In this document: in pieces, positions 8,206 through 15,567 of the stretch | How positions within the stretch are numbered: position 1 is the stretch's first letter | Layout: the number at the start of each line of letters is the position of its first letter | NCBI RefSeq assembly: GCF_001667115.1 | Contig: NZ_LZIJ01000182.1 | Location: 1-60,426 of the forward strand | From: Mycobacterium sp. 852002-51163_SCH5372311 | GTDB taxonomy: Bacteria; Actinomycetota; Actinomycetes; Mycobacteriales; Mycobacteriaceae | DNA: 60,426 nt | Direction: 5' to 3' | Position numbers and translations under genes: made by a program | The notes under the pieces: model-generated | The model's input: the letters and a program-made list of their open reading frames with translations, nothing else | Told to the model about the DNA's origin: nothing | Databases searched by the model: none

Positions 8206-9231
8206 ATGTCCGTGGTGCGCGGGACCGCACTCTCGAACTATCCCACTCTGGTCACCGAACTGGGCGGCGACCCGGCCGGGTTGCTACGCGCGGCCGGCAT
8301 CAGGGAACGTGACATCGGCGACTACGACGCGTTCATCCCGTACCGCGCGGCGATCCGAGCCTTGGAGTCCGCTGCGGCGGCAACGGCCACACCGGATTTC
8401 GGGCGACGTCTGGCGCAACGGCAGGGCATCGAGATCCTGGGACCGGTAGGCGTCGCAGCCCGCACCGCGGCGACCGTGGCCGACGCGCTGGCCATCTTCA
8501 ACACGTTCATGGCGGCATACAGTCCGGTGATCGCCATCAGCATCGCTCCGCTGGCCGACCCGCAGCGGTCCTTCATCTCGCTGCAATTCCTGCTCGAAGA
8601 CTCCCCGCCGTACCCGCAGGCGATGGAACTCGCACTGGGCGTATCGCTCGGGGTGTTCCGTCTGCTGTCTGGTACCGACTACACGCCGCTGGCGGTGCAC
8701 GTACCCCACGACCCGCTTACGCCTAAAGCCGAATACCTGCGGTACTTCGGATGCACGCCGCACTTCGCCGAACGCATTGCCGGGTACACCGTGCATACGG
8801 CGGACCTGAGCCGTCCCCTGAACCGGGACGACGTCGCACACCGCGCCGTCGTCGACTATCTGAGCAGCATTACCCCAGTGGGCGCCGGAATCGTGGAAGC
8901 CGTGCGCACAATCGTGCGCCAACTGTTGCCCACCGGGGCAGCGACGCTGGAAGTGGTCGCCGAGCAGTTCCACCTGCACCCGAAGACGTTGCAGCGCAGG
9001 CTCGCCGGCGAAGCCACGACGTTCGCCGCCTTGCTCGACCAGGTCCGTAAGGACACCGCGGATCGCTATCTGCGGACCACCGGCATCAGCCTGCCGCACC
9101 TGAGCCGCGAACTCGGTTACGCCGAGCAGAGCGTGCTCACCCGCTCGTGCAAACGCTGGTTCGGAAGCGGTCCCGCCGCCTACCGCAACGCTATGCGATC
9201 GCGCGCCATGAGTGCGCCTCGCACGGGTTGA
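8206..9231 (+). CDS. AraC-family transcriptional regulator
   Basis: A 341-residue regulator with an N-terminal arabinose-binding-like sensor domain (about residues 1-225) and a C-terminal AraC double helix-turn-helix (about 250-335: VVAEQFHLHPKTLQRRLAGEA, then LSRELGYAEQSVLTRSCKRWFGSGPAAYR). It matches the Rv3736/VirS-like type. It converges on the Baeyer-Villiger monooxygenase at 9239 with a 7-base gap. Related regulators control monooxygenase operons (VirS and mymA), and an AraC-style direct repeat with 21-base spacing lies upstream of the monooxygenase (10844-10872). That makes the monooxygenase a plausible target, by inference. Confidence 0.9.
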   Translation: MSVVRGTALSNYPTLVTELGGDPAGLLRAAGIRERDIGDYDAFIPYRAAIRALESAAAATATPDFGRRLAQRQGIEILGPVGVAARTAATVADALAIFNTFMAAYSPVIAISIAPLADPQRSFISLQFLLEDSPPYPQAMELALGVSLGVFRLLSGTDYTPLAVHVPHDPLTPKAEYLRYFGCTPHFAERIAGYTVHTADLSRPLNRDDVAHRAVVDYLSSITPVGAGIVEAVRTIVRQLLPTGAATLEVVAEQFHLHPKTLQRRLAGEATTFAALLDQVRKDTADRYLRTTGISLPHLSRELGYAEQSVLTRSCKRWFGSGPAAYRNAMRSRAMSAPRTG

Positions 9232-9238
9232 GCGGCCG

Positions 9239-10735
9239 TCAGGCGGACAGCGCGGGCTCGGACCGCTCGGCCGGAACCGCTTTGAAGCGGAGATGTTTGT
9301 CGTGGACTGGGCCCTCGCGCAACATCTTTCGGTCAACGCGGTACTCCAGAGAAGTCTGCCACGGGCCTACGGCCCCCTGCCTGGGCAACATGCCTGCGGC
9401 CCGCTTGGCGTAGCCGGACGTGATTTTCAGCAACGGCTGGGTCGGCATGGACTCGGGCAGCTGTGGGTAGCAGATGGTGTGGCCGTGCGAATCCATGTAG
9501 GCCAGCAGCCGACAGAAGTGCTCGCACACCAAACCGACCTTCAGCGTCCACGACGAGTTGGTGTAGCCGAACATGTAGGCGAAGTTGGGAACGTCGCTGA
9601 GCAGAAAGCCCTTGAATGCCACTTTCTCCGGAATGTTGACGGCGACACCGTCGACCGAGAAATTGATCCCACCGAATGCCAGCAGGTTCAGGCCGGTGGC
9701 AGTCACAATGATGTCGGCTTCAAGTTCTCGTCCCGACTGCAGCCGGATCCCGCGCTCGGTGAAGGTGTCGATCTGGTCGGTCACCACCGAGGCCCGTCCG
9801 TCGCGGATGGCCTTGAACATGTCGGCGTCCGGTACGGCGCACAGCCGCTGGTCCCACGGGTTGTAGGCAGGCCGGAAATGCTCGTCAACCGGATACCCCG
9901 CCGGCAGCTGCTTGGCGTTGACGCGACGGATCAGGCGCCGGGCAGCACCGGGATACTGCTGGCAGAAGCGCCAGAGCAGCCGTTGCTTGGCGACGTTCTT
10001 CTTGCGCGTCAGGGAGTAGGCACGGTCGCGACCGATCACTCGGGGCAGGGTGTTGGCGATGCGGTCCTCAGACGGCACCGGCACGATGTAGGTCGGCGAG
10101 CGTTGCAGCATGGTCACGTGGCCCGCGGTCTCGGCCATGGCCGGCACCAGCGTGACAGCGGTCGCGCCGCTGCCGACGATCACTACCCGCTTGCCCCGGT
10201 AGTCGAGATCTTCCGGCCAATGCTGCGGATGCACGATCTCTCCGGTAAAACGCTCCCGGCCAGGGAATTCCGGCGTGAAGCCTTCGTCGTAGCGGTAATA
10301 TCCGCTGGCGCAGAAGAACCATCCGCAGCTCATGGTGACCCGTTCACCGGAATCCACCCGCTCGATCTCGACCAGCCAGCGGGCGTCGGCCGTGGACCAT
10401 TCCGCCTCAATCACCTTGTGGCCGAAGCGGATCGCGCTCCGAATGCCGTTTTCGGCAACGGTCTCCCGAAGATAGGCCATGATCGCTTCCGCGCTGGCGA
10501 TCGCCTTTCGGTTCTCCCACGCCTTGAACTCGTAACTGAAGGTGTGTAGATCGGAGTCGGAGCGAATACCCGGATAGCGAAACAGGTCCCACGTTCCGCC
10601 GATCTCGTCGCGGGCCTCCAGGATGACGAACCTCTTGCCGGGTTGCATGGTCTGCAGGTAGTAGGCCGCGCCGATTCCGGAGATGCCGGCGCCGATGATC
10701 AACACGTCGACGTGTTCGATACTGCTGGTATTCAT
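9239..10735 (-). CDS. EthA-like Baeyer-Villiger monooxygenase
   Basis: FAD- and NADPH-dependent monooxygenase of 498 residues that inserts oxygen next to ketones or oxidises sulfur or nitrogen. The FAD site is GAGISG at 15-20, followed by GGTWDLFRYPGIRSDSD. The Baeyer-Villiger fingerprint FxGxxxHxxxWP is FTGEIVHPQHWP at 163-174. The NADPH Rossmann motif is VIVGSGATAVTLVPA, and ATGLNLLAFGG is the late conserved block. The sequence runs parallel to EthA (Rv3854c) throughout, but mycobacteria have several EthA-like paralogues, so I do not assign the symbol. Regulation by the adjacent AraC protein is possible. The secreted-protein gene upstream reads the same way but is 144 bases away. Confidence 0.92.
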   Translation of the reverse strand: MNTSSIEHVDVLIIGAGISGIGAAYYLQTMQPGKRFVILEARDEIGGTWDLFRYPGIRSDSDLHTFSYEFKAWENRKAIASAEAIMAYLRETVAENGIRSAIRFGHKVIEAEWSTADARWLVEIERVDSGERVTMSCGWFFCASGYYRYDEGFTPEFPGRERFTGEIVHPQHWPEDLDYRGKRVVIVGSGATAVTLVPAMAETAGHVTMLQRSPTYIVPVPSEDRIANTLPRVIGRDRAYSLTRKKNVAKQRLLWRFCQQYPGAARRLIRRVNAKQLPAGYPVDEHFRPAYNPWDQRLCAVPDADMFKAIRDGRASVVTDQIDTFTERGIRLQSGRELEADIIVTATGLNLLAFGGINFSVDGVAVNIPEKVAFKGFLLSDVPNFAYMFGYTNSSWTLKVGLVCEHFCRLLAYMDSHGHTICYPQLPESMPTQPLLKITSGYAKRAAGMLPRQGAVGPWQTSLEYRVDRKMLREGPVHDKHLRFKAVPAERSEPALSA

Positions 10736-10843
10736 GCCTGTGTCCTGTCGGGATTGGAGCTTGCCCCGCGGTCTTCTCCGCAGTGCGGTGGATCAACCAC
10801 TGAACACACTTTGCGGCAGGCCAGGCCCCTGCGTCTTGACAGC

Positions 10844-10872
10844 AGAGGACAACTTTTTCACTCTAGAGGACA
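10844..10872 (-). promoter_or_regulatory. Direct-repeat operator candidate upstream of the monooxygenase
   Basis: AGAGGACA occurs at 10844-10851 and again at 10865-10872, exactly 21 bases apart, on the same face of the helix. It lies 109-137 bases upstream of the monooxygenase ATG at 10735, in the 144-base gap after the secreted-protein gene. Paired direct half-sites about 21 bases apart are the classic AraC-family layout, and an AraC gene lies at the far end of the monooxygenase. The binding partner is inferred only. Confidence 0.45.
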
Positions 10873-10879
10873 GCTGCGT

Positions 10880-11311
10880 TTAGCCCCCGACGGGCGTGAC
10901 TCCGGCATTAGAAATGGTGAAGCCCCTGCCCCCGGTGACGGTACAGGTCACCCCGCTTGGTTCGGACCGACAGTTGAACGGCCCGAGCCCAGCGGTCAGG
11001 CCGTAGCCGAGCGTCGGAGTGTCTTGGCCTGCATTGCCGAGACAATTGCTACCGGTGCAGGTTTTGAACACGCCGTTGGTGGACATCCGCACAGACTGCG
11101 GCGGTGAGTCGCTCTGACAATACGTTTCGTCGGCGATTCCACTGCCACGTTGATAGTTCATTTCGCAGCCGATGTTGTGGGACGGAGACAGGAACGAGCA
11201 CCAGGTCGCGGTGCAGACTGGATTCTCCGCGGCAACCTGCGGAATCTGAGGCATCCCCACCCAGCAGCCGGCAACGACGAGCCCCATCGTCGCAATGAGT
11301 GTCCGATGCAT
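10880..11311 (-). CDS. Secreted cysteine-rich protein (DUF6636-like)
   Basis: A 143-residue exported protein. The ATG at 11311 begins a signal peptide (MHRTLIATMGLVVAGCWVG, then cleavage near VAAEN). The mature part has about eight cysteines, the motif FLSPSHNIGCEMNY, and a late block NCRSEPSGVTCTVTGGRGFTISNAG. These match the conserved pattern of DUF6636-type secreted actinobacterial proteins, as I remember it. A lipobox reading (VVAGC) is possible, which would make it a lipoprotein. The frame opens further upstream to 11419, but that part lacks a signal sequence. Function unknown. Confidence 0.78.
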   Translation of the reverse strand: MHRTLIATMGLVVAGCWVGMPQIPQVAAENPVCTATWCSFLSPSHNIGCEMNYQRGSGIADETYCQSDSPPQSVRMSTNGVFKTCTGSNCLGNAGQDTPTLGYGLTAGLGPFNCRSEPSGVTCTVTGGRGFTISNAGVTPVGG

Positions 11312-11536
11312 GAAGCCTCCCCCGTATTTGCATAGGTCCTTGGCGAAAGTATTAGCCGAAAACTCGATCGAAATGTGCGGTTTCGGTGCAGTCGTTGACC
11401 GCAGACGGCTCTCGACCACTATCGGTGCGCGTCCAGGCGACCGCTGTTTCGCCGAACGTGTTCTGACGGTGAGAATCTGCCGCCGATTTTCCGCCTTGAC
11501 GACACGCTCGGCACAGCGACTCCCGGCTGGCCGCGC

Positions 11537-12394
11537 CTACAGCAGATCGGTGATGGTTTTCAGGCCCGCACCGTAGAGCACTCCGGGAAGCATCCCGCCG
11601 TCGTGCTCGATGGTGGTCCCGTTGACGAACTCCGCCTCTCCGCCGGCGAGGAAAACACAGACGCGGCCCACCTCCGCTGGTTCACCCGCACGACGCAACG
11701 GCACTGCGGCAAAGTACTTTTCGCCGGTCGGATCGTCTTTCGGCAGCACGAATGACCGGAAGTTTTCCGTCATCGTCGGGCCTAGGGCGATGCAGTTGAC
11801 CCGCACCTTTGGGCCCCACTCCTCGGCCAGCGATCGGGTGAGATGGTTGAGCCCGCTCTTGGCCGCACCGTAGGACACCAGGGTCGGTGACCCCGCCGGA
11901 TGTCCGGCGCCACTCGAGATGTTGATGATGCAGCCGGTTCCGTCCTGGGTGCGCATCTGCCGGTAGGCGCGAATGGCGAACCAGAGCGGGCTGATCAGGT
12001 TCATCTGCACGGCGTAGGCATGAAACAGGGCCGTCCGCTCGTATTCGTCGTCGCTGCGCGGCGCGCCCTGGATGCGCTGGACGAGTTCGGGAATGCTCTC
12101 CGCATGTGGCGCCGGCACCGTTCCGCCGGCGTTGTTCACCAGGATGTCAATGCGGCCATGGATTGACACGACTTCGCTGACGAACGAATCGATCGAGCGG
12201 TAATCGCCTTGGTCGCAGACTCTTTGCGAGGCACGGGAGGCCCACTCGGCGTCGATACCCGGTATGGCGTTCAGCGACGAGCGCGAGCAGCCGATCACCG
12301 TTGCGCCGGCGCGCAGCAGTTCATGGGCGATGCCGACACCCACGCCGCGACTAGTTCCGGTGACGATTGCGACCTTGCCGTCGAGCACGCTCAT
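11537..12394 (-). CDS. SDR-family NAD(P)-dependent oxidoreductase
   Basis: Classical short-chain dehydrogenase of 285 residues. The cofactor motif TGTSRGVGVG (TGxxxGxG) is near residues 11-20, followed by NNAGG, the catalytic Ser in INISSGAG and the YxxxK motif in VSYGAAKSG. A late block NCIALGPTMTENF is also typical. The ATG at 12394 is chosen because it starts just before the first strand; the much longer open frame upstream to 12826 overlaps the divergent gene at 12540. An inverted repeat (12421-12435) that looks like a TetR operator lies 27 bases upstream, and the TetR gene is two genes away on the other side. Substrate unknown. Confidence 0.9.
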   Translation of the reverse strand: MSVLDGKVAIVTGTSRGVGVGIAHELLRAGATVIGCSRSSLNAIPGIDAEWASRASQRVCDQGDYRSIDSFVSEVVSIHGRIDILVNNAGGTVPAPHAESIPELVQRIQGAPRSDDEYERTALFHAYAVQMNLISPLWFAIRAYRQMRTQDGTGCIINISSGAGHPAGSPTLVSYGAAKSGLNHLTRSLAEEWGPKVRVNCIALGPTMTENFRSFVLPKDDPTGEKYFAAVPLRRAGEPAEVGRVCVFLAGGEAEFVNGTTIEHDGGMLPGVLYGAGLKTITDLL

Positions 12395-12420
12395 ATGTCG
12401 GCCTTTCTTGGCGACGTTAT

Positions 12421-12435
12421 TGACAGTGGCTGTCA
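12421..12435. promoter_or_regulatory. TetR-type operator candidate
   Basis: TGACAG-TGG-CTGTCA is a perfect 6-3-6 inverted repeat in the divergent region between the SDR (start 12394) and the DapB-fold gene (start 12540). On the plus strand it overlaps a TTGACA -35-like hexamer (12420-12425). The TetR regulator encoded at 13619 in the right-hand unit is the natural candidate binder; this is inference. Confidence 0.5.
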
Positions 12436-12460
12436 TTAAGTCATAGCGTGCCAGTACCGC

Positions 12461-12518
12461 CGAGCAGACGCAAAAACCCGCGACACGCCGTGCGTGCGGG
12501 AGCTTTTGCGTCTGCTCG
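12461..12518. repeat. Inverted repeat element, copy 2 (15-bp perfect arms)
   Basis: The left arm CGAGCAGACGCAAAA (12461-12475) and right arm TTTTGCGTCTGCTCG (12504-12518) are perfect reverse complements. The loop contains CGACACGCC, the reverse complement of the GGCGTGTCG in copy 1 (8126-8183), so this copy is inverted relative to the first. It ends 21 bases before the ATG at 12540, almost the same distance as copy 1 from its gene. Confidence 0.85.
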
Positions 12519-12539
12519 CGCCAACCGAGGAGGTCATCG

Positions 12540-13622
12540 ATGAGCAATCCGGCCAAGCTTCGCGTCATCCAGTGGGCGACCGGCGGGGTCGGTAAGGCTG
12601 CCATCGAGTGCGTGCAGAACCACCCGCAGCTCGAGCTCGCAGGATGCTGGGTACACAGTGCGGACAAGAACGGGCGCGACGTCGGCGAGATCCTTGGCAC
12701 CGCCCCGCTGGGCGTCGCCGCCACCTCAAGCATCGACGAAGTACTGGCGCTGGACGCCGACTGCGTCATGTACAGCCCGTTGATCCCGAAAGACGAAGAG
12801 GTTATTGCCATTTTGCGGTCCGGCAAAAACGTCGTGACCCCCGTCGGCTGGGTCTACCCCGACCTGAGCAACCCGGCTGTCCAAGCCATCGCCGACGCGG
12901 CAGTCAACGGCGGGGTGACTCTACACGGGTCGGGCATCCACCCGGGGGGCATCACGGAGCGGTTCCCACTGATGGTGTCCTCCCTGTCGTCGGCGGTCAC
13001 CCACGTGCGCGCCGAGGAGTTCTCCGACATCCGCACCTACAACGCCCCCGATGTCGTGCGGCACATCATGGGTTTCGGCGGCACTCCCGAGGCAGCCATG
13101 CAAGGGCCGATGGCCGGCCTGCTCGAAGCGGGGTTCAAGATGTCGGTACGAATGATCGCCGATCGCATGGGTTTTCGCGTCGACCCCAACATCCGGACAA
13201 TTCAGGAAATCGCAGTCGCGACCGCAGACATCGACTACGACCCGTTCCCGATCACCGCGGGAACGGTGGCCGCGCGCCGATTCCGCTGGCAAGCCCTCAC
13301 CGACGGCGAGCCCGTCATCACGGCGGCGGTCAACTGGTTCATGGGTGAGGAAAACCTCGACCCCGGGTGGGACTTCGATGGACAAGGCGAGCGCTTCGAG
13401 GTCGAGATCACCGGCGACCCGTCCGTGAGCCTTACCTTCAAGGGACTGCAACCGCCGACGATCGCCGAAGGGCTGCAACGTAATCCAGGTATCGTCGCGA
13501 CTGCCAACCACTGCGTGAACGCCATCCCCCACGTGTGTGCCGCCGAACCCGGGATCAAGACCTACCTCGACCTGCCGTTGTTCGCCGGACGCCCGGCTTC
13601 CCATCTAGCGGCCATGCGGTGA
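12540..13622 (+). CDS. DapB-fold NAD(P)-binding oxidoreductase
   Basis: A 360-residue protein with an N-terminal Rossmann fold (RVIQWATGGVGKAAIECV, a GGVG-type dinucleotide motif near residues 14-20). Its layout follows dihydrodipicolinate reductase and 2,4-diaminopentanoate dehydrogenase. The central block HGSGIHPGGITERFPLM is typical of the mycobacterial members of this group. These paralogues are numerous in mycobacteria and their substrates are mostly unknown, so this is unlikely to be the lysine-pathway DapB. A strong ribosome-binding site GAGGAGG lies 6 bases before the ATG. The TetR gene overlaps its stop by four bases, so the pair is one unit. Confidence 0.85.
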   Translation: MSNPAKLRVIQWATGGVGKAAIECVQNHPQLELAGCWVHSADKNGRDVGEILGTAPLGVAATSSIDEVLALDADCVMYSPLIPKDEEVIAILRSGKNVVTPVGWVYPDLSNPAVQAIADAAVNGGVTLHGSGIHPGGITERFPLMVSSLSSAVTHVRAEEFSDIRTYNAPDVVRHIMGFGGTPEAAMQGPMAGLLEAGFKMSVRMIADRMGFRVDPNIRTIQEIAVATADIDYDPFPITAGTVAARRFRWQALTDGEPVITAAVNWFMGEENLDPGWDFDGQGERFEVEITGDPSVSLTFKGLQPPTIAEGLQRNPGIVATANHCVNAIPHVCAAEPGIKTYLDLPLFAGRPASHLAAMR

Positions 13623-14215
13623 CCGGAGAGTCCCTGCGAGATCGCCAGCGCGCACAGATCCGCGCCGACATCAGGCGCGCGGCGTTCCGGCTGTTCGCCG
13701 ACCGCGGCTACGACGCAGTGACGACGGAGGAAATCGCCGCTGCCGCAGGGGTTTCCCCGCGCACCTTCTTCCGCCACGTGCCTTCGAAGGAGGAATTGCT
13801 GCTCGCACCGGTACGCCATGGCGGCGCCGAAGTCGTTGCACTGCTCGAACGGCGGCCCGCCGGCGAATCTCCCGATGTCGCACTGATCAACGCCATGATT
13901 ACCCGGACCCGGTCCTTCGACAAGTCCGACACCGAGGAGTGGCGGGCGGCGCTGCTGGTGGCACCCGGTCTGCTCGACAAGCTGACCATGCACACCCCCG
14001 CCGACAAAGAGCGGGCGACCAAGCTGATCGCCGAACGGATGCGCGTCGACCCTGCGGTCGACATTCGTCCTGGCCTGCTGGTTCAATTATCCTTTGCCGC
14101 AGCCGATTTCGGCTTCCAGCAATGGGTGCGCCAATCCACCGGTCACCCGCGAGCGCTGGATCGCTACGTCACCGAAGCCCTCAAAGCTGTCAAGAGTCCG
14201 CACTGGAGACGTTGA
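13619..14215 (+). CDS. TetR-family regulator
   Basis: A 198-residue TetR/AcrR repressor. The GTG at 13619 overlaps the preceding stop (GTGA), which supports this start over the open frame that extends back to 13535. The N-terminal DNA-binding domain is clear: RRAAFRLFADRGYDAVTTEE, then IAAAAGVSPRTFFRHVPSKEELL. The ligand-binding half is divergent, as usual. It is co-transcribed with the DapB-fold gene and may control the divergent promoter region through the TGACAG-N3-CTGTCA site at 12421-12435. Confidence 0.9.
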   Translation: MTGESLRDRQRAQIRADIRRAAFRLFADRGYDAVTTEEIAAAAGVSPRTFFRHVPSKEELLLAPVRHGGAEVVALLERRPAGESPDVALINAMITRTRSFDKSDTEEWRAALLVAPGLLDKLTMHTPADKERATKLIAERMRVDPAVDIRPGLLVQLSFAAADFGFQQWVRQSTGHPRALDRYVTEALKAVKSPHWRR

Positions 14216-14231
14216 CCGCGACCACGCCGAG

Positions 14232-14633
14232 TTAGTCACGCTCCCACGGCGGAGCATCGCCCATCTTGTTGTAGTACTTGGCAAGGTGGCTTTTTACCCG
14301 GCCGATGTCGGCCTTCGGTAAGTTGATGCCGCCACGTGCGCCGTTCATAATCGCCCCGGCGATCATCACCCCACGCGGCACTACCCTCAGCTCGCCACCG
14401 ATCACGTCGGCGATGAGCAGCTTGTATGCGGTGAAGTTGGACTTGTTCGCGCCGTCGTACCACACGTGCGCGTTGCGGTACTTCTGATTCGGCGCCTCCT
14501 GAGCACCGGCCCACTTGCGCACGCGTTTGGATTGGGCCACGGTAGCCCATGCCGTCGGCCGGCCAGACAAGGCGTTCACTTTGCGCTGACGGCGCGGCCT
14601 ACTCGAACTTTTCCGCCATGGACGCAGAGCCAA
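14232..14633 (-). CDS. Small protein resembling the C-terminal tail of phage head-maturation proteases
   Basis: A 133-residue basic protein. Residues from about 55 to the end (HVWYDGANKSNFTAYKLLIA, then DVIGGELRVVPRGVMIAGAI, then a GARGG-containing block, then VKSHLAKYYNKMGDAPPWE) follow a pattern I know from phage prohead-protease and capsid-maturation proteins: FxxYKLPIADV, then an ARGG turn, then a helix ending in YYxKMxEEPP. No protease domain is present. It may be a domesticated remnant of a phage gene or an independent small family. The start is uncertain: the arginine-rich first 25 residues may not be translated. It lies alone between a TetR gene and a lyase operon. Confidence 0.6.
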   Translation of the reverse strand: MALRPWRKSSSRPRRQRKVNALSGRPTAWATVAQSKRVRKWAGAQEAPNQKYRNAHVWYDGANKSNFTAYKLLIADVIGGELRVVPRGVMIAGAIMNGARGGINLPKADIGRVKSHLAKYYNKMGDAPPWERD

Positions 14634-14642
14634 TGCGGATTT

Positions 14643-15551
14643 TTACCGTCCGTCGATCAGCGCGGCACGCGCCAGCGTCTCCTCCGCCATCTTCACGTGT
14701 GCGGCGTCGACCAGTACGCCGTTGACCCCGACCGCGCCACGGCCGTTCGCCTCCGCCTCCCGGTATGCTGCGAGATTGCGCTGCGCACGGGCGATTTCGT
14801 CGTCGGTCGGTGCGTAGACCTGGTTGGCGACGGGAACCTGGTCGGGGTGAATCGCCCACTTTCCGGTGTAGCCCAACAGCGATGCGCGCTTGGCGTCGCG
14901 TTCATAGCCCGCGAGATCGCGATAGTCGGGGTAGGGGGCGTCAATCGCGTCGATGCCCGCGATCCGCGCCGCGACGATCACCTTGTTGCGCGCGTACTGC
15001 CAGAAATCACCGGGGTATTCGCCCAGCGGAACGAAGTTGGTGTCTACCCGAGCACCCTGCGACAACGAGAAGTCGCCCACCCCGAAGATCAATGCGTCCA
15101 GCCGCGCACTGGCCACCGCGATCTCCTCGACATTGGCCAGGCCTTCCACCTCCTCGATAAGGACCTCGAGCCGAATCTGCTTGTCCAGTCCCAGTTTCGA
15201 CTCCAGCTGGGTGAGCAACACATCCACCCACCATACGTCGCGGGCTTTGCGCGCCTTGGGGATGATGACCGTATCTAGGTTCTCGCCGGCCGCAGTCACC
15301 ACATCGATCACGTCGTCGTGGCACCACACCGTGTCGAGACCGTTGATTCTCACCGCGCTTGCGGTGCGCCCCCAGTCGATATCGTTCAGGGCGGCAATGG
15401 CTTTGGCGCGCGACGCTTCTTTGGAGGCAGCCGGAACCGCATCCTCGAGATCGAGGAACACCAGGTCCGCACCGCAATGCGCGGCCTTTTCGAACATGTT
15501 GTCGTTGTTCGCTGGCACCGCGAGCTCAGAGCGACGAAGCAAATGGGTCAA
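14643..15551 (-). CDS. CitE-type acyl-CoA lyase
   Basis: HpcH/HpaI-family lyase of 302 residues that cleaves or hydrates an acyl-CoA such as citramalyl- or beta-methylmalyl-CoA; the substrate here is not known. Family signatures are RSELAVPANN at the N-terminus (substrate Arg), LVFLDLEDAVP (metal-binding acidic residues), VRING, LIEEVEGLANVEEIA (metal Glu) and IFGVGDFS. A TTG at 15551 is proposed as start because AGAAGGAAG lies six bases upstream and the protein then begins where CitE proteins do. The ATG-initiated frame from 15641 would cover the end of the CoA-transferase. It is the third gene of the flavin monooxygenase/CoA-transferase/lyase operon. Confidence 0.88.
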   Translation of the reverse strand: MTHLLRRSELAVPANNDNMFEKAAHCGADLVFLDLEDAVPAASKEASRAKAIAALNDIDWGRTASAVRINGLDTVWCHDDVIDVVTAAGENLDTVIIPKARKARDVWWVDVLLTQLESKLGLDKQIRLEVLIEEVEGLANVEEIAVASARLDALIFGVGDFSLSQGARVDTNFVPLGEYPGDFWQYARNKVIVAARIAGIDAIDAPYPDYRDLAGYERDAKRASLLGYTGKWAIHPDQVPVANQVYAPTDDEIARAQRNLAAYREAEANGRGAVGVNGVLVDAAHVKMAEETLARAALIDGR

Positions 15552-15567
15552 CGTGAACTTCCTTCTC

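Noticed and set aside
9212..10549. 445-codon frame antisense to the monooxygenase
   Set aside because: The monooxygenase has complete FAD, NADPH and Baeyer-Villiger motifs, and the antisense product resembles nothing and lacks a ribosome-binding site.
11537..12826. 429-residue version of the SDR with a 144-residue N-terminal extension
   Set aside because: The extension overlaps the divergent DapB-fold gene and its operator region, and SDR proteins begin at the 12394 ATG.
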